Assembly (NCBI GenBank): GCA_026225945.1
Contig: JAMJFZ010000107.1
Coordinates: 50,011,001 to 50,075,000, forward strand
DNA: 64,000 nucleotides
Source of the DNA: Cricetomys ansorgei
Lineage: Eukaryota > Chordata > Mammalia > Rodentia > Nesomyidae
Direction of reading: 5' to 3'
The notes beneath the pieces are model-generated. The model was not told where the DNA came from. It saw only the letters and a program-made list of their open reading frames with translations, and searched no databases. The translations under genes were made by a program, and so were the position numbers. The stretch's first letter is position 1. Every line of letters begins with the position of its first letter. Shown piece by piece: positions 46,346-58,010 of the stretch.

Positions 46346-48754
46346 TTCCACACCACAAGCATGTAGCCTTCAAGATGTGTAGATATGTGTTAGATACGTG
46401 TCTACTATCCTCAATGTTGCTTCAGAATCCATGGGCTATTGAAGAAGCATAAATCTTGTCCCGTCAATGAGAGGAGCAAGCTCCTGATTTCATGCATGTG
46501 AACATTTCACAATGAAGACTAAGGATCGTGACACACTCCCAGTCTCTCAGGTCAATTCAACTGTCCACAGCGGTGAGTGAGTGCAAGCAAATGTAATCTT
46601 CCTTGCCTGAATTTATTTTCATCCAATGAAAAATTTAAAAACTACCATAATCTCTCATTAGAAAGATAGCTAAAATGTCCTAGTTTCCAGTAATGTAGAC
46701 AGAATAAATATATAAGGCAAGCAAATTTGTCGCTGTGGTACTGAGGCTCTTGCAGACAGCTTTCAAGATGTTCTGGGAAACTGATAAAGAAAAGTGTCCT
46801 TAAATCAATAGAAACCACAAAGACATGCTTGTGGGCTGTGTCATTTCTAAGCAACTAGACATAATTGAATTCTAGTTCTTTTTTCAACTGACAATGGCTA
46901 AGTTACTAAGAGAAGGATTCTGTTTGGGGAGATAAAACTGAAGTTACCAATACAACTCAGAGCTCATTTTAGCAGACGACTGAAGAATTTTGTGGGATCT
47001 ACCAACCACTAGAAACGTTGACGCCTCCCTGTGTTAGATGCCACATGTGTGGGTTTCCCATAGTTTTCCTTGTTTCTTTTTTTCCCTCAGAAGTGTCTCA
47101 GTGCTTCACTATTGCTGGTTTCAGGGCACTAATAAAAGTGATGGTTCCTCTCCCCTTTTCTCTGCTTGATCTTGTGGAAGTTTAAGGCCTCACTATGTTT
47201 ACTTTGTCCTTTCTGGGACATGTTAATACTGAATCCGACTCTCTCCTGAGATGGAACTACAACGGTCACAGGTCTCTTGATCCCCACACACACTTACTGC
47301 TTATTTATCTTAAAACAGCTATATTCACACGTTCTCCTCCAATATCAGTCTCTCTACTGGTACCATTGAATTTTCTGGTTTTTCATGTAACCATCTGCAA
47401 AGGGTTTGTTCCTTTAAAAATGTAGTCCTATCTTTCCTTACAATGAGTATACCCTAATATTGAACTTTTACTCTTCATGCCTTACTTACTGATTTATCCA
47501 TGTCCTGTCGTAGCAGTCTTACACTCTTCGTCCTTTTTCTTTCTTTTCAACTGGAACATACATCGAATGATTTTGTTGTGTAATATGCCACGAATTATAC
47601 ACATAAGCCATATATTGAAAAACAAATACTAAACTCTGTTTCCCTGAACTCAGTGCCCTCTATAATAATACGGTGCTATGCATATTCCCCACGAGCTACT
47701 TTGCTGTCCTGTTTGTTTCTGTCTCCAGAAGAGATTTATTTTTTCTCAAACTCTTGTCTTGCAAAATAGCTTTCAAAAAATTTGATCTTGCACATGGTTA
47801 CTCATAAACAATCTGTTTTCCAATCTTTCTTTAGTAGGATGCTCAAAATGCATCGTGTTCTGTTCAGTCTTTTGAGGACTGCCTCTCTCTCAACATTCTA
47901 TTGGCACTTACGCTTGTAACGCATTGCCTTCTGCTGATGGATGAGGCTACAGCATGTGAGTGTGCATCACAAATTACCAATAAATCTCTCTGCTGATGCA
48001 AACGGAGTTGTTTCTCCTCTATGTCATGTTGATTAAGACTGCCATGAAAACCTTATATTTGTCTCCAGGCAGACGCTTGTACGTGGTTATGTAAGGCTGC
48101 TCCCTAGGAGTAGGGAAACTGATGGTCTCCAGGATATGAGAAGGTCTGAATTTTAAAAGAAAATGATGGGTTTTTTTTTTCAAAATATTTATAAAAATTT
48201 ACAGTCCAACCACTAGGCCTTTCCTCTATCCTCTTCTCAGACTAAGCCACCTCCAACTTCATTTTTCTACCTATTCTCCTTCCTCCTTCCACTTCCCAAA
48301 TCTCCTGGGGGAAATGCATTCTTAATTTGCTTGCTTTAGGACTCTGCCTGCATTTCAAAGCAAGCCTAAGATTTCTCCAGACAAATCAGCCGTCTTTCTG
48401 TTTCCTATAGTGTCTCCTATAACCCTCCTCTATGTGGGTAGATGCAAATTGATTTTCTTTTCCTTCCACTGGAGATTAGCTGCAGGAAAATCGATGCATT
48501 TTTTTAATCCACCATTTTACTTTCTCCGATTTTTCTTCTTGGCCCTCTCAAAACTAGAAATCTGTGATGGGCTCATTCCTTATGGCTTTCATTCCATATG
48601 TTGCTGGAAGTATTAATCTAACTATGTACTTTCCTCAGCAAATTGCCTGCTCTCCAAAACTTTCTCAGTCATATTTAACAGTAATTTCTTATATAGTAAA
48701 AATCCTAATGAGCATGTCTAATGAACATAAAAGTATTAGAAAACTGTGTAGTAA
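46346..48754. other. Mostly unassigned sequence
   Basis: About 2.4 kb. Part of 47900-48130 (gagttgtttctcctc, gactgccatgaaaacc, cctaggagtagggaaac) weakly resembles an antisense L1 end. A T tract followed by pyrimidine-rich sequence at 48170-48290 also suggests an L1 3' end. The frames at 46642-46854 (minus) and 47195-47425 (plus), and two between 48410 and 48914 (plus), have no recognisable domain. Confidence 0.35.
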
Positions 48755-49400
48755 ACTTTTTTTCCTTTCTCATATAGTGTATCCCAACCCCTTACTCTCA
48801 GTTCCCCTCATCTATCCTCTCCCTCAGATCTACACCTCAGCACCCACACCCATTCTCCTTAGAGAAGAGCAGTCCTTCCAGGGTGACCACTCAGGGCATA
48901 ACAAGATGAAATAAGGCTGGGCACTAATCCCTACACCAAGAGTGGACTATGCAACCCAGCAGGAGGAAAAGGGTCCCAAGGGCAGTAATAGGGTCAGAGA
49001 CTCCCCCTCTCCAGCCTGTAGGAGTTTTGTATGAACACCAAGCCATACAAGTCTAAGATATATTTTGAGGACCATACAGGTTCCATGTGTGCCATTTCAT
49101 TCTCTGTGAGCCCCTAAGAGTGGCAGTCAGTTGACTCCATAGGGCTTTTTTTCCAGGTATCCTAGACCTCTATGGTCCCTGCAATCCCTCCTCCCCTTCT
49201 TCTGTGGGGTTCCCAAAGCCCTGCACTTTGTTTAGCCCTGATCCTCTGTGTCTGTTCCCATCAGCTGCCAGAGGAAGTCTCTCTGATGAAGACTGGGCTG
49301 GACACCAATCTACAAACAGATCAGGATATCATTAGAAATTACCTCCTAGATATTCAATCTCTATTTCCTGCCATTACTTTTCAGCCTATTGGCTAAGATC
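48755..49400 (-). mobile_element. L1 (Lx-type) 3' UTR, antisense
   Basis: A T tract (48757-48764) and a pyrimidine-rich section begin it, followed by the family's shared words: 'gagcagtccttccaggg', 'gcaacccagcaggagg', 'aaagggtcccaagggcag', 'gggtcagagac', 'ctgtgagcccctaag', 'cttctgtggggttcccaa' and 'tctctctgatgaagact'. Same family as 8642-9550. The frames at 48564-48914 and 49172-49396 lie in it. Confidence 0.65.
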
Positions 49401-49725
49401 AAGTGCAGTAACTTTAAGAACAAAGAACTCATCCCTTATTCATTTTTCTAAGGAATGAGTCCTCTAATAGCTTATCCAATAACAAGACGTCAGGCCCAAA
49501 ATCATTACACACAAGCAACACTAAACAGACTAGGCATGTTATACTTACATATTTATATATTTACAAATTTATATGCATATATGTGTCTATAATTATTTAT
49601 ACATTTATGTGTAATAATCAAAGGGGAAAAGGGCCATGAATTCAAGTGTGAGAGGGGAAGCACAAGAGGGACTGGAGGAAGGAAAGGGAAGGGGATAAAG
49701 ATGCAATTACATTTTAATTTTTTAT
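49401..49725 (+). mobile_element. L1 (Lx-type) 3' end, sense
   Basis: Ends in the Lx signature 'ggccatgaattcaagtgtg', 'gagggactggaggaagg', 'aaagggaaggggata', 'gatgcaattacatttta'. Upstream lies an AT-rich stretch with repeated 'tatttata'. It abuts an antisense L1 on its left. Confidence 0.7.
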
Positions 49726-50078
49726 TGAAAAGTACCACAGAATTACCTTTAAGATGCAAAACCCTTTGTATTGTATATTTTTATTACTTAAAACATAAAA
49801 ATCTTTTAGTTCCAAAGAGAAATTTATATTTTTAAATAGTGTGTTTCAACTATTCTGAACCCAGAGGAATGTGACCCTCATCTGGATATATGACACAGTC
49901 TCTGATTACACAAAAAACTGTAGATCATTAAATAACAAGTTCTAGTCAACTACTTCTTTAGTATTCCACCCAGCCACCAAACATTCTAGAGTTAATCTTA
50001 TTAATGAATAATTTGGAATGTTTGCCTCAATGGTCCAAGCAACTTTCAGTAAGTAAAAAGTGAGTGCATTTGTTCCTC
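49726..50078. other. Unassigned sequence
   Basis: No gene or repeat was recognised. Confidence 0.35.
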
Positions 50079-50211
50079 TGTGTGTGTGCATGGACAACAT
50101 GCATATGTGTGTGTGTGTGCATGTGTGCCCACTCATGCACATGTGTATGTGTGGTAGGGTGTGTGTGTATTTGTATGGTGTGGTATGGTGTGTGTGTGTG
50201 TGTGTGTGTGT
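50079..50211. repeat. (GT)n-rich compound microsatellite
   Basis: Several GT tracts separated by 'catgtg' and 'tatggtgtgg' words. The two minus-strand frames overlapping it (49942-50224) are His/Thr-rich artefacts of this repeat. Confidence 0.9.
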
Positions 50212-51299
50212 AATGGGTACACAAGCATAGTTTTTAGTGTATGAATTACAATGGTTTTCTTGAGCCTTTTAGACTGAAAGAAAGTGAGAGCTTTCTCTTG
50301 AGTTCTGAGGTCTTTATACCATCCTTTGTCTCCGCTATGTTCATTATGAATTTAAAACCATTGGTGAGAACCTTCCTGACCTTTCAGTCTCTTCTTTAAC
50401 AATTTATTCATATTTCATGATTTAATCCACTTCTCTATCTTCTCCAAATATCTTTATGTTCCTGTTCATTTTTTATTCTGCATGTCAGATGGCTTCGGGC
50501 AATGGTATATACTATACCAGAGACAGGCATGGCTTTCTTCTGCTTCCCACAAGTGCATGTTATAAAAGTTTCAACATCTGTCTCTCTGCAGAATTGGTTT
50601 ATAGATTGCTTCTCTGTGCCCAGTGGATGTCTGTATTAAACATGAGAAAGGAAGACTTTTATAGTAGTGTCTAGACACTTTGCCAAATAATATAATTGCA
50701 TATTTCTAAGAACTTGCCATATAATTGCTAATTCTTAAGAGAGAAAGACATAATTAATTAAGGAATCGTGTAATTTAAGATAATAATATAATGCATACAA
50801 CACTTTGCACCATCTAAACTAAATGCGACTGATCTAACAATGAAACCAATTCCTAATAAAGCCTCAGGCCCTGCAGACAGATTTCTCTGTGAGTAAAGAA
50901 GCTGCTATCTCTATAGATCTAACAAGTCAGCAAACTTTTGACACAATTCACTATACTATAAGCTATACTATAAGGGAGAATGGTCCCTGCTATGCTGTGA
51001 GAGCTTCATTTTTTTAAACATCACTGAAAGTAACTCTATCATTTGTCAATCACTAGCTTCTTTTTCCAAGCCACATATCTGCTTTCCTGTTCAGTTATCA
51101 CTCCAGGAACTCAGGGAGATTATGTGTCTTGTTTATTTTCATTCTCAAAATAGAAAAGGTATGTAGTAACTACTTCCCAGATTTTGACAGAGTAGAATAT
51201 GATAGCAAAGCAAGTAAGAGTGTCAGCATTTTCCCATTGTTAGAACAAAGGAATTCAACCTGAATTATTTGTAACCACATGAACTGTTAATATTGTGAG
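50212..51299. other. Unassigned sequence
   Basis: A region at about 51095-51180 (ggaactcagggagattatg, then gtagtaactactt) is weakly like an L2 3' end. A short exact repeat, 'ctatactataag' twice, lies at about 50952-50976. No gene. Confidence 0.35.
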
Positions 51300-52400
51300 T
51301 GTCATGTCTTCAGTTTATAGCATCTGTATTAATTCATATTCCCAGATAAAACTCATCAAATTTGCCATTTCTTCACATCCTTGCTATCACTTGATATCTT
51401 TTTAACCTCTTTGTAACAGATATTTTATTATGGATTAAATTAGGCTTTTCTGAAGATCAGTGATGTAGAACAATTTTATACACATCTGTTGGCCATCTGT
51501 ATGTCGTCTATTGAGAAATGTCCATTTTGGTTCTTTGCCCACTGTAACTCAAAAGATTCGTTTTTTCTATTTTATTTATGTTCTTTATCTGCCTTGTATA
51601 CAGCTCATTATAAGATATGTGGATTGCAAATGACTTCTTATTCTAGAGGGATTTCAAAAATTGTCTTTACATTAATTTATTTCTTTAGATGTGAAGGGAG
51701 TTTCCTAATAATATAGATGCATTTCTCTATTTTGTTTTTATTACGTGTACTTTGGGGTCATCACCAATAAATGATTGCTCAAGCTACTGTCATGGAGATA
51801 ATTGCCATTCTTTCCACTTTCAACGCTTGTTTAGTAGCAGTTTATATCATCTGTTTTGATAAGCAATACAGTTTCAGATCTTATGCTTACCTCTAACTCA
51901 CATTTAGTTTATTGCATTTATCTTGCAAGATAACCATCCAATTACTAACATTCATGTGTGAACATCTAGCTTTCCAACTACACTAATTAATAATACTAGC
52001 CAGTCATTGGTGGAACAAGCCTTTAATGCCACCATTGGAGGCAGAGGCAGGCAGATTGAGTTCAAGGCCAGTCTGGTCTACAGAGTGAGTTACAGGACAG
52101 TCAGAGTTACAACAGAGAAACTCTGTTATAAAAAACCAAAACAATAAATAATAATAATAATAATATTTTTCATTGGATAAACTTACCACTTGAAAATGTA
52201 TAGATTTACTTCTGGGCCCTCTATACTGTTCTACTGGCCAACATTTCTGCTTTTATGCCATACCATACTGTTTCAATTCCTGTAGCCTTGTGACATATTG
52301 TGAAATCATGTATGATATTTCCAGCTTTGTTCTTTTTTGTTAAAGATTGCCATGAATAGTATGTGCCTTTTGTGATTCCACAAAATTTCCTGAATCCTGA
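51300..52400 (-). mobile_element. Ancient L1M 3' region, antisense, with a B1 insertion
   Basis: Plus-strand order: 'cttcacatccttgctatc', 'ctgttggccatctgtatg', 'gagaaatgtccattttgg', 'gtggattgcaaatgactt', 'tttggggtcatcaccaa', then, beyond the B1, 'atttacttctgggccct', 'ctgttctactggccaac', 'tttatgccataccatactg', 'gtagccttgtgacatatt' and 'ccagctttgttcttttttg'. These are the hallmark words of the antisense L1M ORF2 end. The frame at 51489-51716 is chance. Confidence 0.85.
51999..52166 (+). mobile_element. B1 SINE
   Basis: Head 'gccagtcattggtgga', 'caagcctttaatgccacc' (A-box region decayed), 'gaggcagaggcaggcag', 'caaggccagtctggtctac', 'agagtgagttacaggac', then an A-rich tail ending in an ATA/AAT repeat (52141-52166). 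It interrupts the antisense L1M. Confidence 0.9.
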
Positions 52401-52405
52401 ATACA

Positions 52406-52445
<40 letters not shown>

Positions 52446-52455
52446 CATATATATG

Positions 52456-52486
<31 letters not shown>

Positions 52487-52518
52487 ATGTATATGTGTGT
52501 GGGTATTATGTATCTGTG

Positions 52519-52550
<32 letters not shown>

Positions 52551-52633
52551 CGCGTATGTTGGGGGAGAGGCGCTGTTAGGGAAAGTAAGAGGAAAGCACA
52601 CACACAAACATGCACACACACACATATGTATAT
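52401..52633. repeat. Compound microsatellite (AC)n-(ATGT)n-(GT)n-(AC)n
   Basis: AC tract at 52401-52443, GTATAT/TATG tract at 52445-52500, GT tract at 52516-52552, AC tract at 52596-52623. The AC and GT arms are complementary and could pair. The Cys-Val- and His-Thr-rich frames on both strands here are artefacts. Confidence 0.95.
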
Positions 52634-52689
52634 AATAAGATCACTAAGCACCCTAGAAATCTAATATCTAGATATATAAAGATGAATAG

Positions 52690-53500
52690 AAATTTTATGT
52701 ATAAAGATACCCATAGTTCCATGATCTCTGCACCATGATCCACCACAGCCAAAATATCGAAGTAACTTGAGTGCCTATCAGTGTCAGCATTTGTGAGTCA
52801 ATGATGTGGTTAGATACTATGTATTTGAGGATTAACGATCATAATACAAAAAAGACTCAAAAATAAAGAGCTAAGAAAAAAAATGACCCAATTAATAAAT
52901 GAACTATGGATCTAAACCCAAAAGAAGAATATGAAATTACTAAGGAGTACTTCATAAAGTACTCAGTATCTGTAGCAATTAAAGAAATGCTGGAGGGGGT
53001 GGGGAAAGAGAAGAATACCCATTCACTGTTGGTGAGATGCAAACTGGTGCAGCCACTATGAAAAACCATGCAGAGAACTCTTAAAAACCTAAAATTAGGT
53101 CAACCACATGATCCAGCTATACCATTTATTGTATGACCAAAGAAGTTGACATCTGACTTTAGAGACACTTGCACAACTGTGTCCGCTGCTGCTCTAGCCA
53201 CAACAGCTAGGAAATGGAAACAACCTCAATGTCATTCAACTGATGAAAGATAATGAAAATGTGGTACATATGAACATGAAACTCTACTAATATGTAATGA
53301 AAAATAAAGTCCGTAGGTAAATAGATGGAATAGAGTATATTATTCTGAATGAGGTAACCCAGAAAGACAAACACTGCATACTCTTTCTCACTTATGGATC
53401 CTAGATATTAATCTTTGCACTTGAGAATATGACCCAGAGTAACACCCAAAACCAGAGATATAAAAAGGGGTGATGGAGGACCAAGAGGAGATAAGGACCT
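52690..53500 (+). mobile_element. L1 ORF2 end and 3' UTR remnant, sense
   Basis: Words in order: 'cacagccaaaatatcgaag', 'gacccaattaataaatgaac', 'caattaaagaaatgctgg', 'cattcactgttggtgag', 'atgcaaactggtgcagcc', 'gatccagctataccattt', 'aatggaaacaacctcaat', 'gtgaatgaggtaaccc'-like and 'cagaaagacaaacactgc'. These are the ORF2 C-terminal to 3' UTR blocks of L1. The reading frame is broken by many stops. The minus-strand frame at 52857-53069 is a shadow. Confidence 0.75.
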
Positions 53501-53633
53501 CTAGATTGGAAGATAATAGGGCACACATGATATCAAGGGAGAAATGGTAAAAGGGGAAGGAGGCTTTAGCTGGTGAGGCAGGAGGGCCATACAGAGGGAG
53601 GAGAAGGAGGGGTAAGGAACACTAAGGTTGATT

Positions 53634-53853
53634 GAAAAGGCCACATGAAGCCAGGAAGTAGTGGCACACGCCTTTAATCCCAGCACTCAAGAGGCAGAGA
53701 CAGGTGATTCTCTGTGAGTTTGAGGCCAGTCTGGTCTACAGAGTGAGTTCCAGGACAGCCAGAGTGACAACAGAGAAGCCCTGTCTCAAAAACCCAAAAA
53801 AGAAGAAGAAAAAGACAGACAGAAAAAAGAAAGAAAGAAAAGATCATATGGAA
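53634..53853 (+). mobile_element. B1 SINE with imperfect target duplications
   Basis: Body 53650-53788: 'gccaggaagtagtggcac', 'gcctttaatcccagcac', 'gaggccagtctggtctac' and 'ccctgtctcaaaaac'. A-rich tail with AGAAAG repeats to about 53840. Flanks 'gaaaaggccacatgaa' (53634-53649) and 'gaaaagatcatatggaa' (53837-53853) look like a diverged target duplication. It is the best preserved B1 in the window. Confidence 0.9.
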
Positions 53854-54557
53854 ATATATTTAATATATTTCTTAAATATATTTAATATACATGAGTATAT
53901 ATACCTACTTGAGTATGTATATGCATGTATAAATAAATTAAATGAAATCATTACACATGGAGTAATAATGCTTCTGCCCCAAAGCCATAGACTATCTAAT
54001 AAAATTCCCAGTGCCAGGCATGAGAAATCTCATTTTGAGTTGTTGCTCAGGGGAATTCAGATCCCCAAAATATCATAAATCGTTCAACTGTAAAACATTA
54101 TACAGTATCTTCTGTCAGACTTTGCTTAACTAGAGCTAGATTAAGTTAATTTACATTGTTTTCTGTGACACCCACTACTTTTCTAGTTTCCTAGGGTCAA
54201 TTCATTTTAATGCAAAAGTAGCTATGACTAGTAACAAGGGCTCAAAACATTAAAAGACCCTTTGCCTGTGTGTGTGTGTGTCGGGGGGGGTTGTACTTGA
54301 AGTGGAAAGAAGTTTATAGATATGGAAAAAACCTAAACAGAAGCTTGATTAAATAATCATTAACTTAATTTTGAGAAAGAGGATAATAAGACATCAAATA
54401 TAATCAGTTACAGAGTTAATGTGATTTTAAAATATGGACCACACTGACAACATGGAGTGAGTTGAACACACTATTGATATTTTAAATTTTTAAAATGTCA
54501 CATCCCATATTTTGGAGTAAGAAACTCTACAAACAAATGATGTCTAAGGTTTCTCAT
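53854..54557. other. Unassigned AT-rich sequence
   Basis: A short GT tract followed by a G run sits at 54269-54290. No gene. Confidence 0.35.
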
Positions 54558-54887
54558 TGTGATAATTAATCTTCACTGTCAATTTAACAGAATTTAGAAT
54601 CAGCATGGAAATGCATTTCTAAGTGCGTATAGAAAGATCTTTCTACTCCAGAATCTGGAGAAACATCCCATGGGCTGGGATGCTGGACCACATTAGAAAG
54701 AAAACACAGGTCCAGTATTCATCTTGCTCTGCATCTGGAATGAGAGCACAATACGTCCAGCTGTCTCCTGCTCCAACCACCAAAACTTCTCCCATCCCCA
54801 GTGGTGAACTGTATCTCCTCCCATTATGAAGCAAAATAAACTATGTCCTCAAGATACTTTTGTAGCAATAATGAAAAGCATAATACA
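54558..54887 (+). mobile_element. MaLR/MT-like solo LTR, 330 bp
   Basis: Has TG and CA termini (tgtgataattaatc at the start, aagcataataca at the end). Blocks: 'cactgtcaatttaacag', 'catcccatgggctggg', 'attcatcttgctctgc', 'atgaagcaaaataaac' (AATAAA) and 'cttttgtagcaat'. The minus-strand relative is at 62181-62614. The two overlapping frames inside it, one on each strand, are not genes. Confidence 0.75.
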
Positions 54888-55722
54888 TTCTCCTTCCTCT
54901 TTCTTTTCAGAAATTAGCACTTCAGTAGTCAATATGAGAACTCATATTGTTTTAGAGAAACTACTCGTTCTGGTTATGCCCAATATTCTAAGGGAATATT
55001 GTAATTTTAATTTGTCATCCTAACATTGGAGTGTCTAAAATACTTTCCAGGAAATTAGTTTCCTAAGTGCCTTATAATTTTAGTATAAAGTATCTTGGCT
55101 TAATTATGTAACTCTTGGCAAGAATTGTCTGCAGAATCTCTCTATATTATTTTAAAGAAATTAGACAGCAAAACTGTAAACATATGATTTGAAAATCACA
55201 CATTTATATTTAAAAAGTATACCCCTGCTCTTACTGAGCCAAACTTGTTATTCCAACTTTCAAAGTGAGACATTTCATGTAAGTAAATTCAGCCGGAATC
55301 ACATTTGACTTGTGATAGTTGTCAGTAGAATAACATATAAGAGCTGATGTGATTACTTTTCATTCAGGTTTCAAGTATTCTTGTATTATATATCAAATTT
55401 TCTTCAGAAATTTTCTGGGTTCCTTTCAGCCTCTCCTGAGATACAAAAACAGTCCTATGAGTGGTAAATCATTAAAATACAAATATTTCTTCTAGGGTGA
55501 ACTGCAAGCCAAAGAAACGTTGAACCAACTGAAGTCTTTGAAGAGGTGTTAAAAGCAACCGTGAAAAGCAGCCTGTGAACACATGCACAGAGGAATAAAG
55601 TGAAATCACTCAGCAGCAAAAAAGACAAACAGCATGGGTTCTCACTCACAACAAGTGGAGAGGTTAAAAAAGGAAAAGTCATGGCATCCACCCAGTGCCT
55701 GCCTCGGAAGAACAGTGGGAAA
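54888..55722. other. Unassigned sequence, possibly an old L1 end
   Basis: 'agacaaacagcatgggttc' with 'tcactcacaacaagtgg' at about 55622-55660 recalls the 'agacaaacatcgcatg ttctcactca' words at an L1 3' end, so the tail of an L1 may lead into the minisatellite. Confidence 0.3.
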
Positions 55723-55927
55723 GATGAGAGTAGGGTGAGGTGCACAGGTAGACTAGAAGGACAGATGGGAATAGGATGGTGTGTGCAGGTAGAATCGAAG
55801 GGAAAGATGGGGATAATGCAGTGTGCACAGTGCATAGAGGGAAAGATGTAATAGAAAGATGTGGGGAAGTAGAACAGAGGGGAAATACGAGGGTGGGATG
55901 GTGTGTGCAGGTCAAATGGAGGACAAA
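55723..55927. repeat. Degenerate minisatellite, five units of about 41 bp
   Basis: Units 55723-55763, 55764-55805, 55806-55844, 55845-55885 and 55886-55927 (41, 42, 39, 41 and 42 bp). Most begin 'gatg' and end 'ggaaa' or similar, with 'gtgtgcaggt' in the middle. The overlapping frames on both strands (55455-55988) are produced by this repeat. Confidence 0.75.
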
Positions 55928-56254
55928 GAAGGGACAGGACTATGTAGGCATTCAGGAAAGTAAGAGGAATATCTCTAACACTCTATAGCACAGCGGGAGA
56001 GTTGTGCTTGACCCAAATTAATGTTGGACTTAAAAGTACCTAGGAGAGAGATTTTTTTAAAAACATTTTCCTCACAAAGAAATAACCCAGGCTCAAAGGA
56101 ATAGGTATATCAACTAAGCTGACCTGAACTTACACAATGAGTACAAGCACAGCAAAAGACTATCATACCCCCTCTCATAATGATGTACAATTCTTTTCAT
56201 TATTAAAATTGCAAAAATGTATTCAATTTCCTTATTAAAGATATATGTTAATGT
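55928..56254. other. Unassigned sequence
   Basis: No gene or repeat was recognised. Confidence 0.35.
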
Positions 56255-56430
56255 CAAGTGGCTGTGTGATTGTATTTCCCATGTGTACAGGTAGCATATG
56301 AGGTCAGAAGACCTGTTGAAGGTAGGCTGTTGACAGGCCCTTGTGAGCTGCCCAATTGGGTTGGGGAACCAAATTCCTGTCCTCTACAGAACCATCAGGT
56401 GCTCTAAACACTGGACCATCTTTCCAGTCC
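56255..56430 (-). mobile_element. B2-family SINE, antisense, old
   Basis: On minus: 'gactggaaagatggtcca', 'gtgtttagagcacctgatg', 'tagaggacaggaatttgg', 'gggcagctcacaaggg', 'cttctgacctcatatgc', then 'tgtacacatggg'. This matches the B2/B3-like head and body. The A-rich tail is eroded. Confidence 0.75.
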
Positions 56431-57229
56431 CTCCCCTAATTAATTTTATACATAAATGCTGACATTTTAATGGCAATGCCCATGCCCGAGACCATCACCC
56501 TTTGTTTTCATGTGTGTCTGTCTGTATACCGTTATTTTTATGTGCTTGAGATAAGACAATGTACTCTTTGATGCAATCATCTAAGAAAGATGGATGGCAA
56601 TTTCAATCAAATAAATTGGATTAAAAATACAGATTTATTTGGCATATTTTATTGCTATATTATTGAACAGTTACTGATAATTTTTCTATTGGTTGTTAGT
56701 GGATATATCTGTTTCTTCCCTTAAATTGTCACAGACTAATATTGGGGGCAGGTAAAATAAAAAGAAAAGACCAAATAAAAAAATTTTTAAGTAAGGGAGT
56801 CATCTGATAGCTCACTGATGGGATTACTCAGATTACAGCAAATAGGGCAGAGAGAAACCACAGAGGGCATACTCTCTGAAGAGTCACCAAATATGACAAG
56901 GGCTGATGAATTGGTGGTAGCCTGACTGCTGATGGACTTACATATCAGACTAAGGACTTTAGACCTGTAACTGAAGGGAACTGGGCTGAGAAGTTACAAG
57001 GTCTGTATCTGTTAGAAACTTAAGTATCTCGTTGGCATCGTGTAAGAGTAACTTTAAGGGTGATAAGCAGGAATATTTTCCTTAAGACAAAGAGAACATC
57101 AGAAAACTCACACTCTATTCTCAGTATCAGATAATCCAGAGATAAAAGACAGAGGAAGAAAGAGAAAGAAGTATAAATTGATTGAGAGTTAAAAAAAAAG
57201 AGATATAAGAGCAACTAAACATTAATAAA
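56431..57229. other. Unassigned sequence
   Basis: No gene or repeat was recognised with confidence. Confidence 0.35.
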
Positions 57230-58010
57230 GCAGACTAAAAATGGACTATGCAACTGAACTGAGGGTTCTCAAGAGAAGAAATTAAATGATCAATAACTAT
57301 AGTAAAATCTGATCAACATTCATTAGAGAAATATAAATTAAAACTACTTTGATATTCCATCTCACTCCACTCATAATACCTAGCATCAATAAAACAAATG
57401 GAAAATGCTGATAGGGTCTGGATAATGAAACCTATTTATACTTTAGTAAAGATTTAAACTGGTGCAACAAGTGTGGAAATCAGTGATGAGATTTCTCAAA
57501 ATATCTAAAAGTGAAGTTACCATATTGCCTACCATTCCTGGGAATATATACACAAAGGACTCTGAACTACCACATAGATATTTGCTGTTATTGTGGTTGC
57601 CTTTACAATAGCAACAAGGATTGATGAGCTTAGATGTCCATCAATAGATATATGGATAATTAAAATTTGTTTAAAAACAGATGAAATTAAGAAAGTTTGG
57701 GCAAATTGGAAAATACAGTATTACTTGATGTAACCTGGTTACATAAAGAAAAATACCAAATGTTCTCTCTCATATGCAGTTTCTAGCTTCTAACTGTTAT
57801 ATGCGCAATTATGTGTAATATGTCAATGCACCGACAAGGATACTATAAAGGAACACATGACATGGAGACAAAGAAAATTAATGGTAGGGATGCAGGGAGG
57901 ATAGTGGAACACATGCAATTCAGAAGATGAGGAGGAATGTAGAAAACCAGAAGCAGAGGGTGAGTACACATAGTGACCGTGGAAACAGAGGAGAGGTAGA
58001 GTCACCAAAT
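57230..58010 (+). mobile_element. L1 ORF2 end and 3' UTR remnant, sense
   Basis: 'gagggttctcaagagaaga', 'attagagaaatataaatta', 'atattccatctcactccac', 'taaactggtgcaacaag', 'gtggaaatcagtgatgag', 'cattcctgggaatatata', 'gtccatcaatagatatatgg', then a purine-rich 3' UTR. This is the standard L1 ORF2 end to tail order. Frames are broken. Confidence 0.75.

Noticed and set aside
52340..52664. Frames on both strands with Cys-Val, His-Thr and Ile-Tyr runs
   Set aside because: They are translations of the compound AC/GT/ATGT microsatellite.
53704..54078. Plus-strand 124-codon frame
   Set aside because: It starts in the B1 body and passes through the B1 A-rich tail (Lys runs).
55455..55988. Long frames on both strands
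   Set aside because: They are produced by the five-unit minisatellite; a repeat unit with no stops in one frame keeps the frame open.
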